A stretch of 64,000 bases of DNA. Origin: Scalesia atractyloides. Lineage: Eukaryota; Streptophyta; Magnoliopsida; Asterales; Asteraceae. The DNA lies in contig CAMTDV010000013.1 of assembly GCA_947069175.1 (NCBI GenBank), positions 58,534,610 to 58,598,609 of the forward strand. Reading direction: 5' to 3'. A program made the position numbers and the translations under genes. Position 1 is the stretch's first letter, and the number at the start of each line of letters is the position of its first letter. Shown piece after piece: positions 45,431 to 56,985 of the stretch. The notes beneath the pieces are model-generated. The model was not told the DNA's origin, made no database searches, and was given only the letters and a program-made list of their open reading frames with translations.

Positions 45431-46225
45431 AGTTAAAGATTGTTCATCTGGAATCAAGACAAGCGGCTCCATACACTCTTCCAACATACACTTGATCCTT
45501 TCTAGCACCCAAATGAAGTTTTCTTCTCGTTCTTTTGAAACAAACGCATGAACAACAGAAACTGATAGGTTTGTCGATGTCACACCTACAACTTGTATAA
45601 ATGACAAATTGTAGATGTTTATTTTGTACTTTGCATTGATCATCACCACATACGGGAATGCATGCCACATTTTGTACAGTAAGGGATGAACAAAGAAAAT
45701 CTCCTTAACGAGATTTGTGGAGGAATCCTCCTGGGTGTAATAAACGTAATGTTTAGAAGAAAGTAGGTTCACAAACTTTCTTTGTGGTTTTAATATTCTG
45801 CATCGCATGTATGTCTTTTGGAACACACACGCTCTCATTGTTTTGTTTCCTTATGGTTTGATAATTGTTATGCGGCTCCATGTTTTGCATTGTCAGATAC
45901 TCCACCAATTTGTATTTATTTGGAGAAAGTCTTCTAGCAAATGTTTGGCCCTCTAGATGTTGAGCTGGACCATGGCTATGTTTCGTGTTCTTCACGTTTA
46001 AGTTCTAAGCATCACGCTTTCCCCGTATAACCCAATCAGTTGAAAAGGGCAACCCATTTTTTTGCCACCGGCACGTCTCATCTGGTTATGCTGTTATGCT
46101 CATTACCACAATCGCATTCAAGCTATATATTCACGATTGTTATTCCCTTTTTTCTACGATTGTCGGGTCATAATGACGTAACCATTCTCATGTGCCCTTT
46201 TATCTGCCCAATCCTACAAGTGTTT
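45431..46225 (-). pseudogene. Mutator-like (MULE/FAR1-type) transposase fragment
   Basis: Minus-strand readings, N to C: a zinc-binding N-domain remnant (LECDCGNEHN, GGKKMGCPFQLIG; 46200-46040), a linker with HSHGPAQHLEGQTFARRLS (about 45990-45930), and the MULE transposase core with EIFFVHPLLYKMWHAFPYVV, NIYNLSFIQVVGVTSTNLS and AFVSKEREENFIWVLERIK (about 45740-45500). This order matches the plant MULE/FAR1 family, DDE transposases of DNA transposons. It needs at least three frames and contains stops. The Asp expected just after PYVVMI is Asn here, so the first catalytic residue is lost. It ends near 45431 with a PDE in place of the second acidic motif. It adjoins Copia-2 gag. The host element's inverted repeats were not identified. 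Confidence 0.8.
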
Positions 46226-46352
46226 TAGAGACATGAAATCCTAAAATAACGGTATGGTTAAACTTATATTTACTGAAGACGACGTAACTAAACGAAAGTC
46301 ATATTTGATTAGTTTCTTATGAAACTATTAGGTTAGGGTGTCGCTCAACATG
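46226..46352. other. Unassigned flank between MULE fragment and solo LTR
   Basis: No ORF or repeat recognised. It continues beyond the solo LTR at 50982. Confidence 0.4.
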
Positions 46353-46357
46353 CACGA
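46353..46357. repeat. Target-site duplication CACGA, left
   Basis: Matches CACGA at 50977-50981. Confidence 0.88.
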
Positions 46358-47072
46358 TTTCACACCCGCAAAATTAGAGTTGGGCGTAAACGAATGGATC
46401 ACTTACAAGTGCAGGGGAAGATATGTCTAAGACTTCTACTGAGTTGAACGCCTTCTAAAGTTACCAGTCCCAAGGATTCTCCTATTCCAACCGTGCCACT
46501 GCCAAATAAGACCTAAGAAAACATGCTAAAAAGTCAATATAAAGTCAGTGAGCTCATAGACTTAGAAGACTTAAGAAATTCCTTTTGAGAACCGTTTATG
46601 TTTATGTAAATTTTTAAAACAACGAAATAAACCATTTCCTCGAACATCGTCTGAAGGCTTAGTAAACCATTGGAATTTGTGTAACCGTCTATGCATATAT
46701 AAGACAAAGACAACATGCTTGCATGAGCCTATAACCAACCAAGGGCTAGTATATGCCTCGCAATATCGTACACTCAAGATGATAAACTAGCAGCTGGTTA
46801 TAGTCGTGGGATGTTGAAAGAACTTCACGGTCCAATTGTAAGTGTTGTCGAGGACCCTCTAGACCTCATAATAGTAGCGGGGATAATGGATTCCTCGTAA
46901 TTGTAGTGAGGACAATCCAGTCTTGTTATTGTAGCGAGGACAATCTAGTACTTCGGATAACTCATGCATGTTTCGTATAACTTTGTATCATTTTGAAAAA
47001 ACCCATGTGTTTTTGCTTTAAGTGAACCGTTTGTGAATATCAAGTCTGTTTTTCAAACAAAACTTGCATGCA

Positions 47073-47089
47073 CCCCCCCCCCCCCCCCC
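47073..47089. repeat. C17 homopolymer
   Basis: Seventeen C in a row. The homologous LARD-A site has a GGGGG (reverse complement) of five. Confidence 0.9.
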
Positions 47090-47933
47090 AAGAAAAACAT
47101 TTATAAAACTATAAAAAGTAGGGTTATGAACTCACCTTGATACTCGTGTAGGGAAAATAAATTCGAATCATCGGCTCGCTACATGTATGCTAATACTAAG
47201 ACATCCCTAGTAAATAGCATAATGATAAGTTTCCGCTAAAAGAATACAGTCATAGCATGTGTCACCAAGCTCTAACGAATCGTTAATCAAACAACTCGAT
47301 GGGAAAGTTACTATCTTGATGGAAATAATAATTCAATTATCGCTTAATCCCTTGTATATTCCGTATATGTATTATGCCTTATGAATAACTTAATCCCCGA
47401 GTGATTAAAGACATCTTAATATATGTATAAATATTCATGTATTCGTGTTTGTCGTCTCGACTAGTAGTACGTGTATGTAAGTATGTGTTTGTATAAGAAT
47501 AACACACGTTGTAGAATCTATGTATATTGTTATGATTTTCCAAGTAGTTCTCATATACAGTAGAATTTATTTAAATAGTGAGTTATCATAACATTGGTAA
47601 AATATAGATATGTATCAAAATATAGATTATGCGTTTACACGCATAGCCAAAGGAAAAGTCGACAATAGGCTTGCGTATTGTTTATAAGTTTGTTAAAATA
47701 AATATTTTAATATTTATTTTGTTTTATTTGAATGATAAGATAATATAGCAAATAATATCATTTATTACAAAATAATATTCACGTATGTCTTTCGTTTTAA
47801 AACGTCTGGAATAAATATTACAATTTATATTTCTTTAGCAAAGTGTTATAATTATATTGTCGCTCTTTTAAAAATTGAAAATATAAATAATTGTATTTAT
47901 TTAATGTAAATTCGCTCGAAACAATTAAATTGG

Positions 47934-47942
47934 ATATGTAAA
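47934..47942. repeat. 9-bp target duplication of Pack-MULE, left
   Basis: ATATGTAAA, identical to 48867-48875; nine bases is the Mutator-type length. Confidence 0.93.
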
Positions 47943-48866
47943 GAGTAAATTGCACAAAACATCCTTTATTTTTGCTTAAACTTGCAGGTTCCAGCCTTAA
48001 TGTTTAAAAGTTGCTAAAAACAGCCTTTAAGTTTATTTTTGTTGCGGGTTCAATCCTTTACAGCTAACCACGTTATTTTCTTCAATTAAGTTCCCTCACA
48101 TGCATAACATGTGAGGGTATATTCATTATCGTCCACCCAGTTCAATTATAAAAAAAAAAATATTTAAGTTTTAACCTAGTTTAAACAAAGTTTGGTAAAA
48201 CGTACGCGACTACAGAGGAGCACGATTACCGTTTGATAGTGTTTAACGTGCGGCGTCCTAAGCGTCACCAGTTGCTGGATCCGACTACTGAACACGGTGT
48301 TACGAAGTTCTCTGATTTGACGGCATTGGAGTTCCTTGAGAGGTATCTAGGGTTGAAGAGTCGTTTGTCGTTTCCGTCTGATGCGAATAAGGCGCCGATT
48401 CTTCCAACTGATGATAATCCTAAAGAATTTGATTGGCATGATCAAAATCTGTGTTAATCTTTACAGCTTAGTGGGCTAGCTTAACAAGATTCCTATCTTA
48501 ATTCCGGGTTCGCCGGAATCCGGCGAAGTCGCCGGAGAAGAAGACCGGAAAAGAGGGTGTTTGGTTTTTAAAAGTTTGGTTTTATTGCACATTAGTCCCT
48601 GCGTTAGAATTTTTTTAAAATAGGTTAACCTTAAATATTCTTTTTTCTTATAATTGACGTGGGTGGAAGATCAACCAAAATGATGAATATACCCTCACAT
48701 GTTATGCATGTGAGGGAACTTAACTGAAGAAAATAACGTGGTTAGCTGTAAAGGATTGAACCCGCAACAAAAATAAACTTAAAGGTTGTTTTTATCAACT
48801 TTTAAACATTAAGGCTAGAACCTGCAAGTTTAAAGAAACATAAAGGATGTTTTGTGCAATTTACTC
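47943..48866 (+). mobile_element. Pack-MULE carrying a cysteine-protease fragment
   Basis: Long terminal inverted repeats (47943-about 48151 and about 48651-48866; ends GAGTAAATTGCACAAAACATCC and its complement) and a perfect 9-bp TSD define a Mutator-like non-autonomous element of 924 bp. The interior (48152-48650) has no transposase but contains a coding fragment of an RD19-type papain-like protease. Each TIR includes a CCCTCACATG/CATGTGAGGG hairpin (48093-48117 on the left). Inserted in the solo LTR, so younger than it. Confidence 0.93.
48188..48457 (+). pseudogene. RD19/cathepsin F-like cysteine protease fragment
   Basis: The open reading runs from FGKTYATTEEHDYR, through VRRPKRHQLLDPTTEHGVT and KFSDLTALEFLERYLGLK, to SDANKAPILPTDDNPKEFDW and a stop at 48455-48457. 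This covers the C-terminal half of the I29 inhibitor prodomain and the first residues of the mature enzyme (FDW, here followed by HDQ rather than the usual RDH). The catalytic Cys, His and Asn regions are absent, so it cannot be a protease. An internal ATG at 48233 would start a 74-residue prodomain peptide. It was captured from a host gene expressed in vacuolar protein turnover. A transcript could interfere with the parent gene; that is inference. Confidence 0.85.
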
Positions 48867-48875
48867 ATATGTAAA
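48867..48875. repeat. 9-bp target duplication of Pack-MULE, right
   Basis: ATATGTAAA, exact copy of 47934-47942. Confidence 0.93.
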
Positions 48876-49552
48876 TCATTAACCATTTTGTAGATCCTGG
48901 TCGGAGATGTTGTTCAAAACGACTATATACTTCATATTTATTTGTTATAAAATTAGTCATGTGCAACAGTTTTTACTTAGTTTTAAACTTTCAAGATAAA
49001 AATAAATAGTTTTATTTATTTTTATTAAATCGCTCACCTAAGTTAAACAAAACATCAGATTAGGAATTAGTTTATAAACCTGTTTCCCTAGTCATGAACC
49101 TCGTCCCAAAATAAACATATTTTTATGTTTATTTTTATAAAATTCATTTGAGTTCCGATACATCATGGGTTTTGAAACAATAAGACATATATATTTTTAT
49201 TTTAATGAAGATCCAGCAGAGTTTCCTCTATTTTTGTAATAAAACCTGACAACCCAAGTTGTCAATATCCCATAAAAACCTCATATTTTCAAATCAAAAC
49301 ATCATATCTAATAACACTATTATATGTCTTAACTTTAATAACAATGTCAGGATAAGTATATTATATATATAAAAACAAGCTTCGGATAATCAGTCAATAG
49401 ATGAAATAATCAAAGTATTTATCCCCAAAATTGGGAATGTATAAAGGTTAATTGGTCGGGTCGACCTCGGTTCAATATAAATAAAAACTCTAATAAACAC
49501 GCACGCACCTTATACCACGCCGAGCATCCACATGTCTGCCTCAAAAAGTGTG

Positions 49553-49658
49553 TTGACCCGTTGACTATGGTTGACTGCAGTTTGACTAAGCTTGACTGAG
49601 TTTGACCGTGTTGACTCAAGGTGACCCGCATGTTGACTAGGTTTGATCCATTGACCCG
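49553..49658 (-). promoter_or_regulatory. W-box array in the solo LTR
   Basis: Nine TTGAC(C/T) motifs on the plus strand in about 105 bases; same position in the LTR as in LARD-A and LARD-B. Confidence 0.55.
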
Positions 49659-50291
49659 AAACTGACCAACACCAACGAAACTTGCTCGAGCCGAGCTCCA
49701 CAATGTCACACCTACATTTGCTGCATCGGCCGGCCTAGAGCCGCCGGTGATGGCGTCCACCACGACGCACCTACCACCTCCGCCGCTAGTTTTGGCAGCT
49801 AACCTGCCACTGTCGTTCACTCCTCATCACCGTCGACCTCCACAGCCATCATATTAGCCCCAAACAACCACCTCCAACTGTCTCATATCCTGAAACACCC
49901 ACAAAAAGCCATTAAAAGGCTAGAAAACTAACCAGATGGTGGATAAAAATTCACAAAAACTTGTATAGAGACTTCCACTTACCCGATCTAACCATTCAAG
50001 AAGCGAAAACCTCAAAACGGGTTTGCCGAAATTTGACCGAAACTTTTCCGGATTTACTCTATAGCTCTAACGGCTTCGAATTTTGGAAAACGAACAGCAA
50101 CATCTGATTCGGGATGCTTAATTTAGGGGGGGTACACACTACCCGCGCGCCCAAAACGGCCGCCGAAGACTTGCCGGACCACCGTTTGTGCCGCTGCCGG
50201 GGGTCGGCCAGTTCTAGAGAGAGGGGGAAGAGAGAGTGTTTTGGGTTAAAGAGAGAGAAATAGGTGTTTGTGAATTGTGTGTGTGTTGAAG

Positions 50292-50299
50292 CTTATATA
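50292..50299 (-). promoter_or_regulatory. TATA box of the LARD-type solo LTR
   Basis: TATATAAG on the minus strand, with a GA-rich leader complement at 50215-50260 downstream in transcription order. Confidence 0.65.
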
Positions 50300-50976
50300 G
50301 TTAGCGTTTTAGTGGAGTGGGCCTTAAGCCCACTATCTCGTGTAAGTCTTATATGAAACCGAACATGTTTCTGAAGCCCGTTTTTGCACCCGAACACCGT
50401 AGGAAATCATAAAACGATCATTTAAACTCGTGGTTGCATAAAAATACACCTATAGTTGATATTTGATGCATACGTTTATTAGTTGCTTTAAAATCGCATA
50501 TAATGTTTCGATCGCCGTTTCTTCTCCGTTTTGTAATATGATTTCAACTGTATACATTAGAACGAAATTAAAAGGCTTTATAATTCATTAAATTATTAAT
50601 ATCAAGATGTAACTCGAGTCTGATGCTCCCGTTTCGATGTTGATTGTTGGTGCGTTAAAGTTTTTGCGTAACTTCTGCGCTTGTGCATTGTCACGTTCTG
50701 TAGTCTGAATAACTCGCATGGTTATCTATACGTGATAAAGATAAGCATAAAAATTCGTGTTTTACATGTTGTTAGTATTTTATACGTTGTCCGTTCGTTA
50801 AAGTTCAAGCATGCGCTAAAATTCCTGAAAATCGCCAATCATGTAACGTGAATCTGAATAGACGTTTCGGACCTTGCAAGGTCCTGAATATGTTAAACCG
50901 AGTCTTAAACATCAGCTATTAACGATATAAGCTTATTATTTGCTTCATTAACCATGGGAATTTACGGGTTGTCACA

Positions 50977-50981
50977 CACGA
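50977..50981. repeat. Target-site duplication CACGA, right
   Basis: Exact partner of 46353-46357. Confidence 0.88.
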
Positions 50982-51026
50982 ACTGCTGATTCCTTTTTTG
51001 ACATAAAACGTATATTGCATATGTGT

Positions 51027-51170
51027 GGTTCAGATGGTTTTGTTATATGTGAGAAGGTTCACCCTTGTATATATGGTCCAGATAGTTTTGTTATATGTAC
51101 GAAGGATCACCCTCGTATACGTGGTCCCGATAGCCTTGTTGTACGCACGAAGGTTCACCCGCGTAGGTGT
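51027..51170 (+). repeat. 48-bp tandem repeat, three units
   Basis: Units at 51027, 51075 and 51123, core GGTCC(A/C)GATAG..TTGTTATATGTACGAAGG and CACCC.CGTATACGT. A diverged fourth partial unit is at about 51393-51430. The plus frame stays open through the array as a 16-residue repeat (GPDS.V..TK.HPR), ending at 51309. Not recognised; it may be subterminal sequence of a DNA transposon. Confidence 0.8.
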
Positions 51171-51310
51171 ACTCTAGAATGCCTTGATGTTCCCCGGAAA
51201 TTTCAAATACTTGAATGGTCGATTCTTTGTTTTTTTAAGGCGGAATTCCAGGTTGAGGAGTTACTCGAAATACTGACTTGTCAAGGGTTAGACGCATACA
51301 TATCAAATTG

Positions 51311-53850
51311 AATTGAATTTGATACGGATAGGAGAAGAACCATTTGTTTCCACCCAATATCCTAGCATTACAATAGGTTTACCCTCCTATACGTAGTCCG
51401 GATAGCCTTGTTGTACATAGAAGGTTGACCAGTTTAGAAGAACGCGTTATTAGGTTTAGCTGGATAAAAGGGGCCATCGTCGGGAACAAACTTCTTAAAC
51501 AACTAAATGGTTAAAATGTGATGCTAAATCTAACGGCTAAAATAGATAAACATATGTTTTACCTCTTTTAAATCAAGCAGCAGTGTCTTGTGGTGAGAAC
51601 GAACGTCTGACATGACCTCCTCCTTGTGTTAAGCAGCACCCATGTCTCGTAAGAAAAATAAATTCCAGACCCCTCCTAAAACAATGGTATGATAAGTATT
51701 TGATATTCAAAACAACAAATTAGTGAATTAATGTTATACATCACGGATGATGAATGAATAGTATGATTGTGATGATGAATGTTCAAGCTGGAATCATATG
51801 AAGCTTTCTTGCTGAGTGAATATCAATATGTTTGAATATGTGGGTGTTGGAATCGTATGAATGTGTTTGATCATGATGAAGGGTTGGCCATATACAAATA
51901 TAAGGGGCGTATAGCCTATACGGTACGGGTTAGCATATTTTGGTCCGATCCGAAAAATACTCGAAATCATAACCGATAATAAACCAAAAGTGACCCCGAT
52001 CCGTAACAAGACGTTACTAATTAGTTCATTGTTATTTTCAAATTCGGTTTCAGGTCAGTATTCGGTTTGGGACCGTGAAAACCGAATCTATAATACCTGG
52101 ACCGAAAGTAAAATAGCATATTGTTTGATGGTTTTATGAATCGGAAACCCAATAATAATGAGTAAGTGAAGAAATTCTTGGTTATTAACTTTTGTGTGAT
52201 CCTCAAGAAGAACCATCAGCTTTTTCTACAATTTCCGCTCGGCAAAAAGTAATAGAATATTTTTTCCTTAATGAGAATATTCAAGATTCTATTTGGTGGT
52301 CATGGTCGTGTCTCATTATATCCTAGAGGTTCTACCTATTTGTTCTTGATATGCATAATTCTAAGGCAACTACAAAATCTTTCTCATGGTGAATTCAAGA
52401 AATCATGATAATCAGAAATTTACTAACCTGGGTTTGTATCTTGGTTAGAAACAATTTTGATCAATTGTAAGTTCGTTACTCAAAGTGTAGTGCTCCATAA
52501 TAGTTGGTTCGAAGTTTTTAACTGAATTTGAATCACTCTAATAAAAAAAATGTCTTTTATATGCAACGCATAGACTTACTGTGTGTATAGATTGATGTTT
52601 ATATGATGTTGCCTGTCATAAGAAATTGAAAAGGTAATACGCCTCGTATTAGCTAATACGAGGCGTATTGAGGACGCCCAAATAGGTGGTAATGTGTTGG
52701 TATAATATGACCTTTTAATGTTGTTCATATTTTTATTTTATTTTATTTTTATTTTTAAGTATGAATCAAGTTTACATAGTATTTCTTGGATACGAGTCCA
52801 ATCTCTTCTGACACGAAAAATCTAAGTTTGACAAGTCAAATTTTAAATTTGAAATTTGACACAATGAAAATCAAACTAGATAGCCATTATCCATGATTAA
52901 GGCGTGCTAAGATTAACAAAATGAAAAGAAAAAAAAACAGTTGAAACTCAAAACCCGAACTCCAAAATGAGGAATTCATGTATGGCTCGTTAAGAGGATT
53001 CTAACCACATAAATTAATAAGAAGTTATGCAGGTATTTCATATACAAGTATGCTAACTCCATACACAATATCAAAGGTATCAATGAAAGCGGTAAAAGCG
53101 AAAATCACTAGAATGACCATTATACCAAACACAAGCACCTAAGCAGCCATTTTACTTTTTAAAAAATATTATTTTTATTGTTACAAATAACTAAATTCAA
53201 TTATAACATGCAATGTGCCCAAGACAACTTACGCGCCAAAACAAACCAATGATAACATGGGACGTAAGCAAACATACGTCAGTCTAAACTAATGCGAAGG
53301 TGACACATACACGCGTGACACATAAGAATGGAAGTTATGCACAAACACAAACGAATGACACAGTGAGATGCTCTGATGGATTCAGAACATGGGTGATAAA
53401 ACATGTTTAATGTATATGGATTTAACTTGGCTTGGCAAAAATGAACTGATCAAGTCGGGTCATAGGTTCAATAGGGTTAGGGTCAGAATATGCCAATATA
53501 TTGAGCTCAAGTATGATTTAGGTTAAAATTACTTTAATCATTAATGTATATCTCTTCTCGTACTATTTTTGAATCATAAATATTAAAATTAATACTTAAA
53601 TAAAATAAGAAAAATATATAAGAAATAGTTAAATAAAATAATAACTAAAATTAAATTAATAAGATAATATATAATAAATAGTTAAAAATTTTAATACTCG
53701 ATTCATAATATTAAATATACTCAAAACAAAATTCATTGTCGATTATTAATTAAACATGTTGATGCATATTTGTGTGGATTTGACTCAGTTCGGTTCGGTT
53801 CAACTCAGCTCAGCTCGGTTCGACTCATTTCAGTTTGGTTCGAGACCGAA
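51311..53850. other. Unassigned intergenic stretch
   Basis: AT-rich. No reading frame that I can defend, apart from a weak minus-strand hydrophobic frame near 53145-53020 broken by a stop three codons after its ATG. Contains the 34-bp palindrome at 52636-52669. Confidence 0.5.
52636..52669. repeat. Perfect 34-bp palindrome
   Basis: Arms AATACGCCTCGTATTAG and CTAATACGAGGCGTATT meet with no spacer. Pairing ends sharply on both sides. Confidence 0.97.
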
Positions 53851-53904
53851 GTCGATGACGTTACTCCGTCGTATGAACATCACTTTTTCGTGCGAGTGAA
53901 TTGT

Positions 53905-54037
53905 CCTTCGTACGAGTGACCATTCAAGAAGAACAAGTTGCTTGTTCATACGAGTGACCATTCAAGAAGAACCAGTTGCTTGTTCGTACTAGTGACCATT
54001 CAAGAAGAGCCAGTTACTTGTTCCTATGAGTGACCAA
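53905..54037. repeat. Tandem repeat, about 44-bp units
   Basis: Three units of CGTACGAGTGACCATTCAAG followed by AAGAACAAGTTGCTTGTT variants. The fourth is cut by the solo LTR insertion. Confidence 0.8.
54033..54037. repeat. Target-site duplication ACCAA, left
   Basis: Matches 56859-56863. Confidence 0.9.
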
Positions 54038-56858
54038 TGTCACACCCCGGATTTCCAACCCAAATCCATACACCGGTGGGCCTGGGTGGGAGTATCATGA
54101 CGTCAGTTGATAACATCATTGTCAATTAAACACCGCACAGCGAAGTCTTGAGTAAAATTACTATTACAAACCAAATGTTCAAAATACAAAATAATATACA
54201 GGCTCGTAATATAAGATACACAGGCGGATCATAAAATGTACAAAGAAAGAATATAAAACAGACTTTAGGGCAGATCTAGGATTTGCAAGATCCTCTATCA
54301 TTACCGAGTACTTCCAGCCTATTTTCGTATTGTACTCGCAAGCTCAGCCTTTTGAAAATACGTCAGCTTTTGCTGGTAAATACAACCAACTGGCTCATTT
54401 TGAAAACAATTTCAAAAATTGTTTTAAGTGCGTATCAACACAAAATCATTTTATAACTTGGGAAAGTTGACGTTGCAACCTTGTTAACAGCTTCACATGT
54501 TTGTCCATACATGCAGGGCCCAGTACAGAGATCGAGACATGATTAAATACACCCCACTTAGAACTCACGAAGGAGTTATCCCCAATGTCTTGGGTAATTT
54601 GCATTTGAGCGTCTGTCAGGTGTATGCCTATACCCCGCGCTAAGGTCGTGGCCATTATCTAATGTAATGAGCCGCGGATATCCAGGATATGGTGATTTAA
54701 CCCCGATGTTTAAGTTATCAAACAAAACTGATTAAAACGGAATATGCAGATTTACTAGCCATAATCCGGCATTCGATTGATCCCATTTCCGAAAAAGCGG
54801 TAATAATTTACCGTAACCCAAGCCCGTATAGGGGAAATAAGTCGAGAGTATTTACTGAATTAGCCTTGTTTAAAATGCAAGATTATAACCAGCCGTATTC
54901 AAATGAGCTAAGTGCATATAGCATTTACCGGAATGTCTCTAGTCTGGATTATGGCATAAGCTAACCAATTAAATACTAACGGTCTTATTTAAGTCTAGAC
55001 TTAGACCGACTAGCGTACTTGATCAAATACGTAAACACTAGATTAAACGATGATTGGATAGAATGTAGTTTAATCCCAACAAGTACATTGACTTGTGTAA
55101 TATGGATAAACTATAAACATTCTGGATTTTGAGATTTAAATGACAAGGTTAAACCCGTTTTGGTTAAATTCTGTAAACTAGTTACGTATAATTAACCGTG
55201 TGTTTATAAGCGATAATGGGAAACCGGATAAGTCATGGACAAGTTCTATATGTCATTATATTTTAAATAAGTTAAAATATCAGTAGGATATCAACTTATA
55301 TGCCTGTTAAGGTTTTAAAACGAAACTATGCCTCATAAGGGCATTTTAGTCAAATTGCATAATTACGGAACTTACGCATAAACTTGGATTCTGATTATGA
55401 TCATATAATATAACCTCAGAGAGTTATTTCTAAATTATATTACAATCATAATGCAACTTTAGATTAGTAGGTAACTAATTTAAATCGGGTCAGAATCGAA
55501 AGTCAAAGCAGAAGTCAAACTTTGCAACTTTCGGTTGCGAACCGACCCTAGAACTGAAATTGACGAGCCGAACATGTTCTTACATGTTCTAATAATTATT
55601 ACCAACTTTTTTAAGTGTTAAAACAGTTTCATAACATATATAAGATCAATTTATGATTTTTCCGAAAAATTGCCTGTTTGATTTTTTAATAACTTAACTT
55701 TGACCCGTCAATTGGTCTAGCAAACGTGATCTTCAGGAGGTGCCCTTTATAGGTATTAACACCTACTTTATTACAATCACTTAGCCATGTTCATTTTGAA
55801 AAATGATTGGACCATAAAGGTCTTAACCGAAAGTCAAAGCGTTTTCTGTAAAACGCTTGACTTTTGGCTATAAAAGCCTATAAACGAAAATGCAAGAGCA
55901 AGGAACACTTACAAGAGGTTCCTAGAATGCAAGAGAACTAAGTTGGATGCTCCTTTCAGCTAGGAACTTCCAGAGGAGGGAGAATAGTGTATGAATAAGA
56001 AAGGTGCAAGTTCAAATGGTGAACTTGATCACATATTTATAGTTGGAGAACTCAAAGGAGGTGATGCCAGGTGTTTTAGGGGTGTAAGAGGGAGCTTACA
56101 AGTGTCCCAAAACGTGGCATAGATGATTGCAAGTCCATAGTTTCGAATACATAGTTTCTTGGCATTTTTGTTTGGAGGCCAAGAAACTTTCTGCAGCAGC
56201 AGGCTTCTAGTGCCCCGTGAGAGACTTAGGCCAGGTCGCTCGCGGCCCGCGACCGCCATAAGGCCAGTTTCAAACTTTGACACTTTTAACCCCTTAACTT
56301 TATAAAGCTTCTAAAAACCTTTTTAAATACCTTTTTGGCACTTTTAGCCCTCCGTAGCCAATTCTTGGCATACCCGGGATTATGCCCGGACATTGTTGAG
56401 CTCTCGGTTCGTTAAAAGGTCACTCAGAGCTATAAATTAACATGTTGACACTTTTAATCACTCCATTATCCAGATTTCACGTATTTACAAAATTGAACCC
56501 TCTCGTCCAACAATTGGCACGTATGAGAGTTAGGACTTCGCAAAGGATCACTCAGAGGCTTATTATAAGTATGTTGACTCCAATGTCACTCTGAGGTTGG
56601 GCATGTTGACATATCAGTCATTCAGAGGCCAAATTTCAAGCATGTTGACATATCAGTCACTCAGAGGCTAAAGATTTAAGCATGTTGACATATCAGTCAC
56701 TCAAAGGCTGTTATTTATGCATGTTGACATCGGACCGTCACTCAGAGGCTCAGTTTGAGCATGTTGACGCCTTTAGTCCTTATTGGTCTTTAATATACTA
56801 TATTTAAAATACAACACGTGTCACTATACTATTGGACACGATTTTACAGGGTGTTACA
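54038..56858 (-). repeat. Solo LTR in the Copia-3 LTR (minus)
   Basis: Plus-strand TGTCACACCCCGG...GGGTGTTACA, flanked by perfect ACCAA duplications; no internal region. TATA TATAAATA on the minus strand at 56034-56041. A direct-repeat run around ATGTTGACATATCAGTCA(C/T)TCAGAGGC (56560-56765, about six units) lies near its start. No coding sequence. Confidence 0.9.
56560..56765. repeat. Degenerate tandem repeat in the solo LTR
   Basis: Units of about 50-60 bases centred on CATGTTGACATATCAGTC then ACTCAGAGGC. Confidence 0.75.
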
Positions 56859-56863
56859 ACCAA
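56859..56863. repeat. Target-site duplication ACCAA, right
   Basis: Exact partner of 54033-54037. Confidence 0.9.
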
Positions 56864-56892
56864 TCAAGAATCACCACTGATTCGTACGAAGA

Positions 56893-56985
56893 ACTCCAGT
56901 CGCATGAAGAACCTAGTTCATGAAGAACTTCAGTCGCATGAAGAACCTAGTTCATGAAGAACCTAGCTCATGAAGAACCTTGTTC
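56893..56985. repeat. Short tandem repeat TCATGAAGAACCTAG
   Basis: Five to six units of 15-17 bases, (G/T)(C/T)ATGAAGAACCTAGTTC. Confidence 0.75.

Larger units (their letters stand above)
46358..50976 (-). repeat. Solo LTR of the LARD type (minus), with nested Pack-MULE
   Basis: The high end is TGTGACAACCCG on the minus strand (50976); the low end is TTTCACACCC in place of TGTCACACCC. Perfect CACGA flanks. Internal matches to the LARD LTR include TATTCCAACCGTGCCA (46484-46499), AAAAAGTAGGGTTATGAACTCACC and a W-box array. Without the nested 933 bp it is about 3.69 kb, as expected for this LTR type. TATA box on the minus strand at 50292-50299. Other stretches (48876-49430 and 50300-50950) carry no gene. 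Confidence 0.88.

Noticed and set aside
53018..53146. Small minus-strand hydrophobic protein (VLVFGIMVILVIFAFTAF...)
   Set aside because: A stop lies three codons after the only ATG, there is no upstream coding context, and hydrophobic frames are common in AT-rich DNA.
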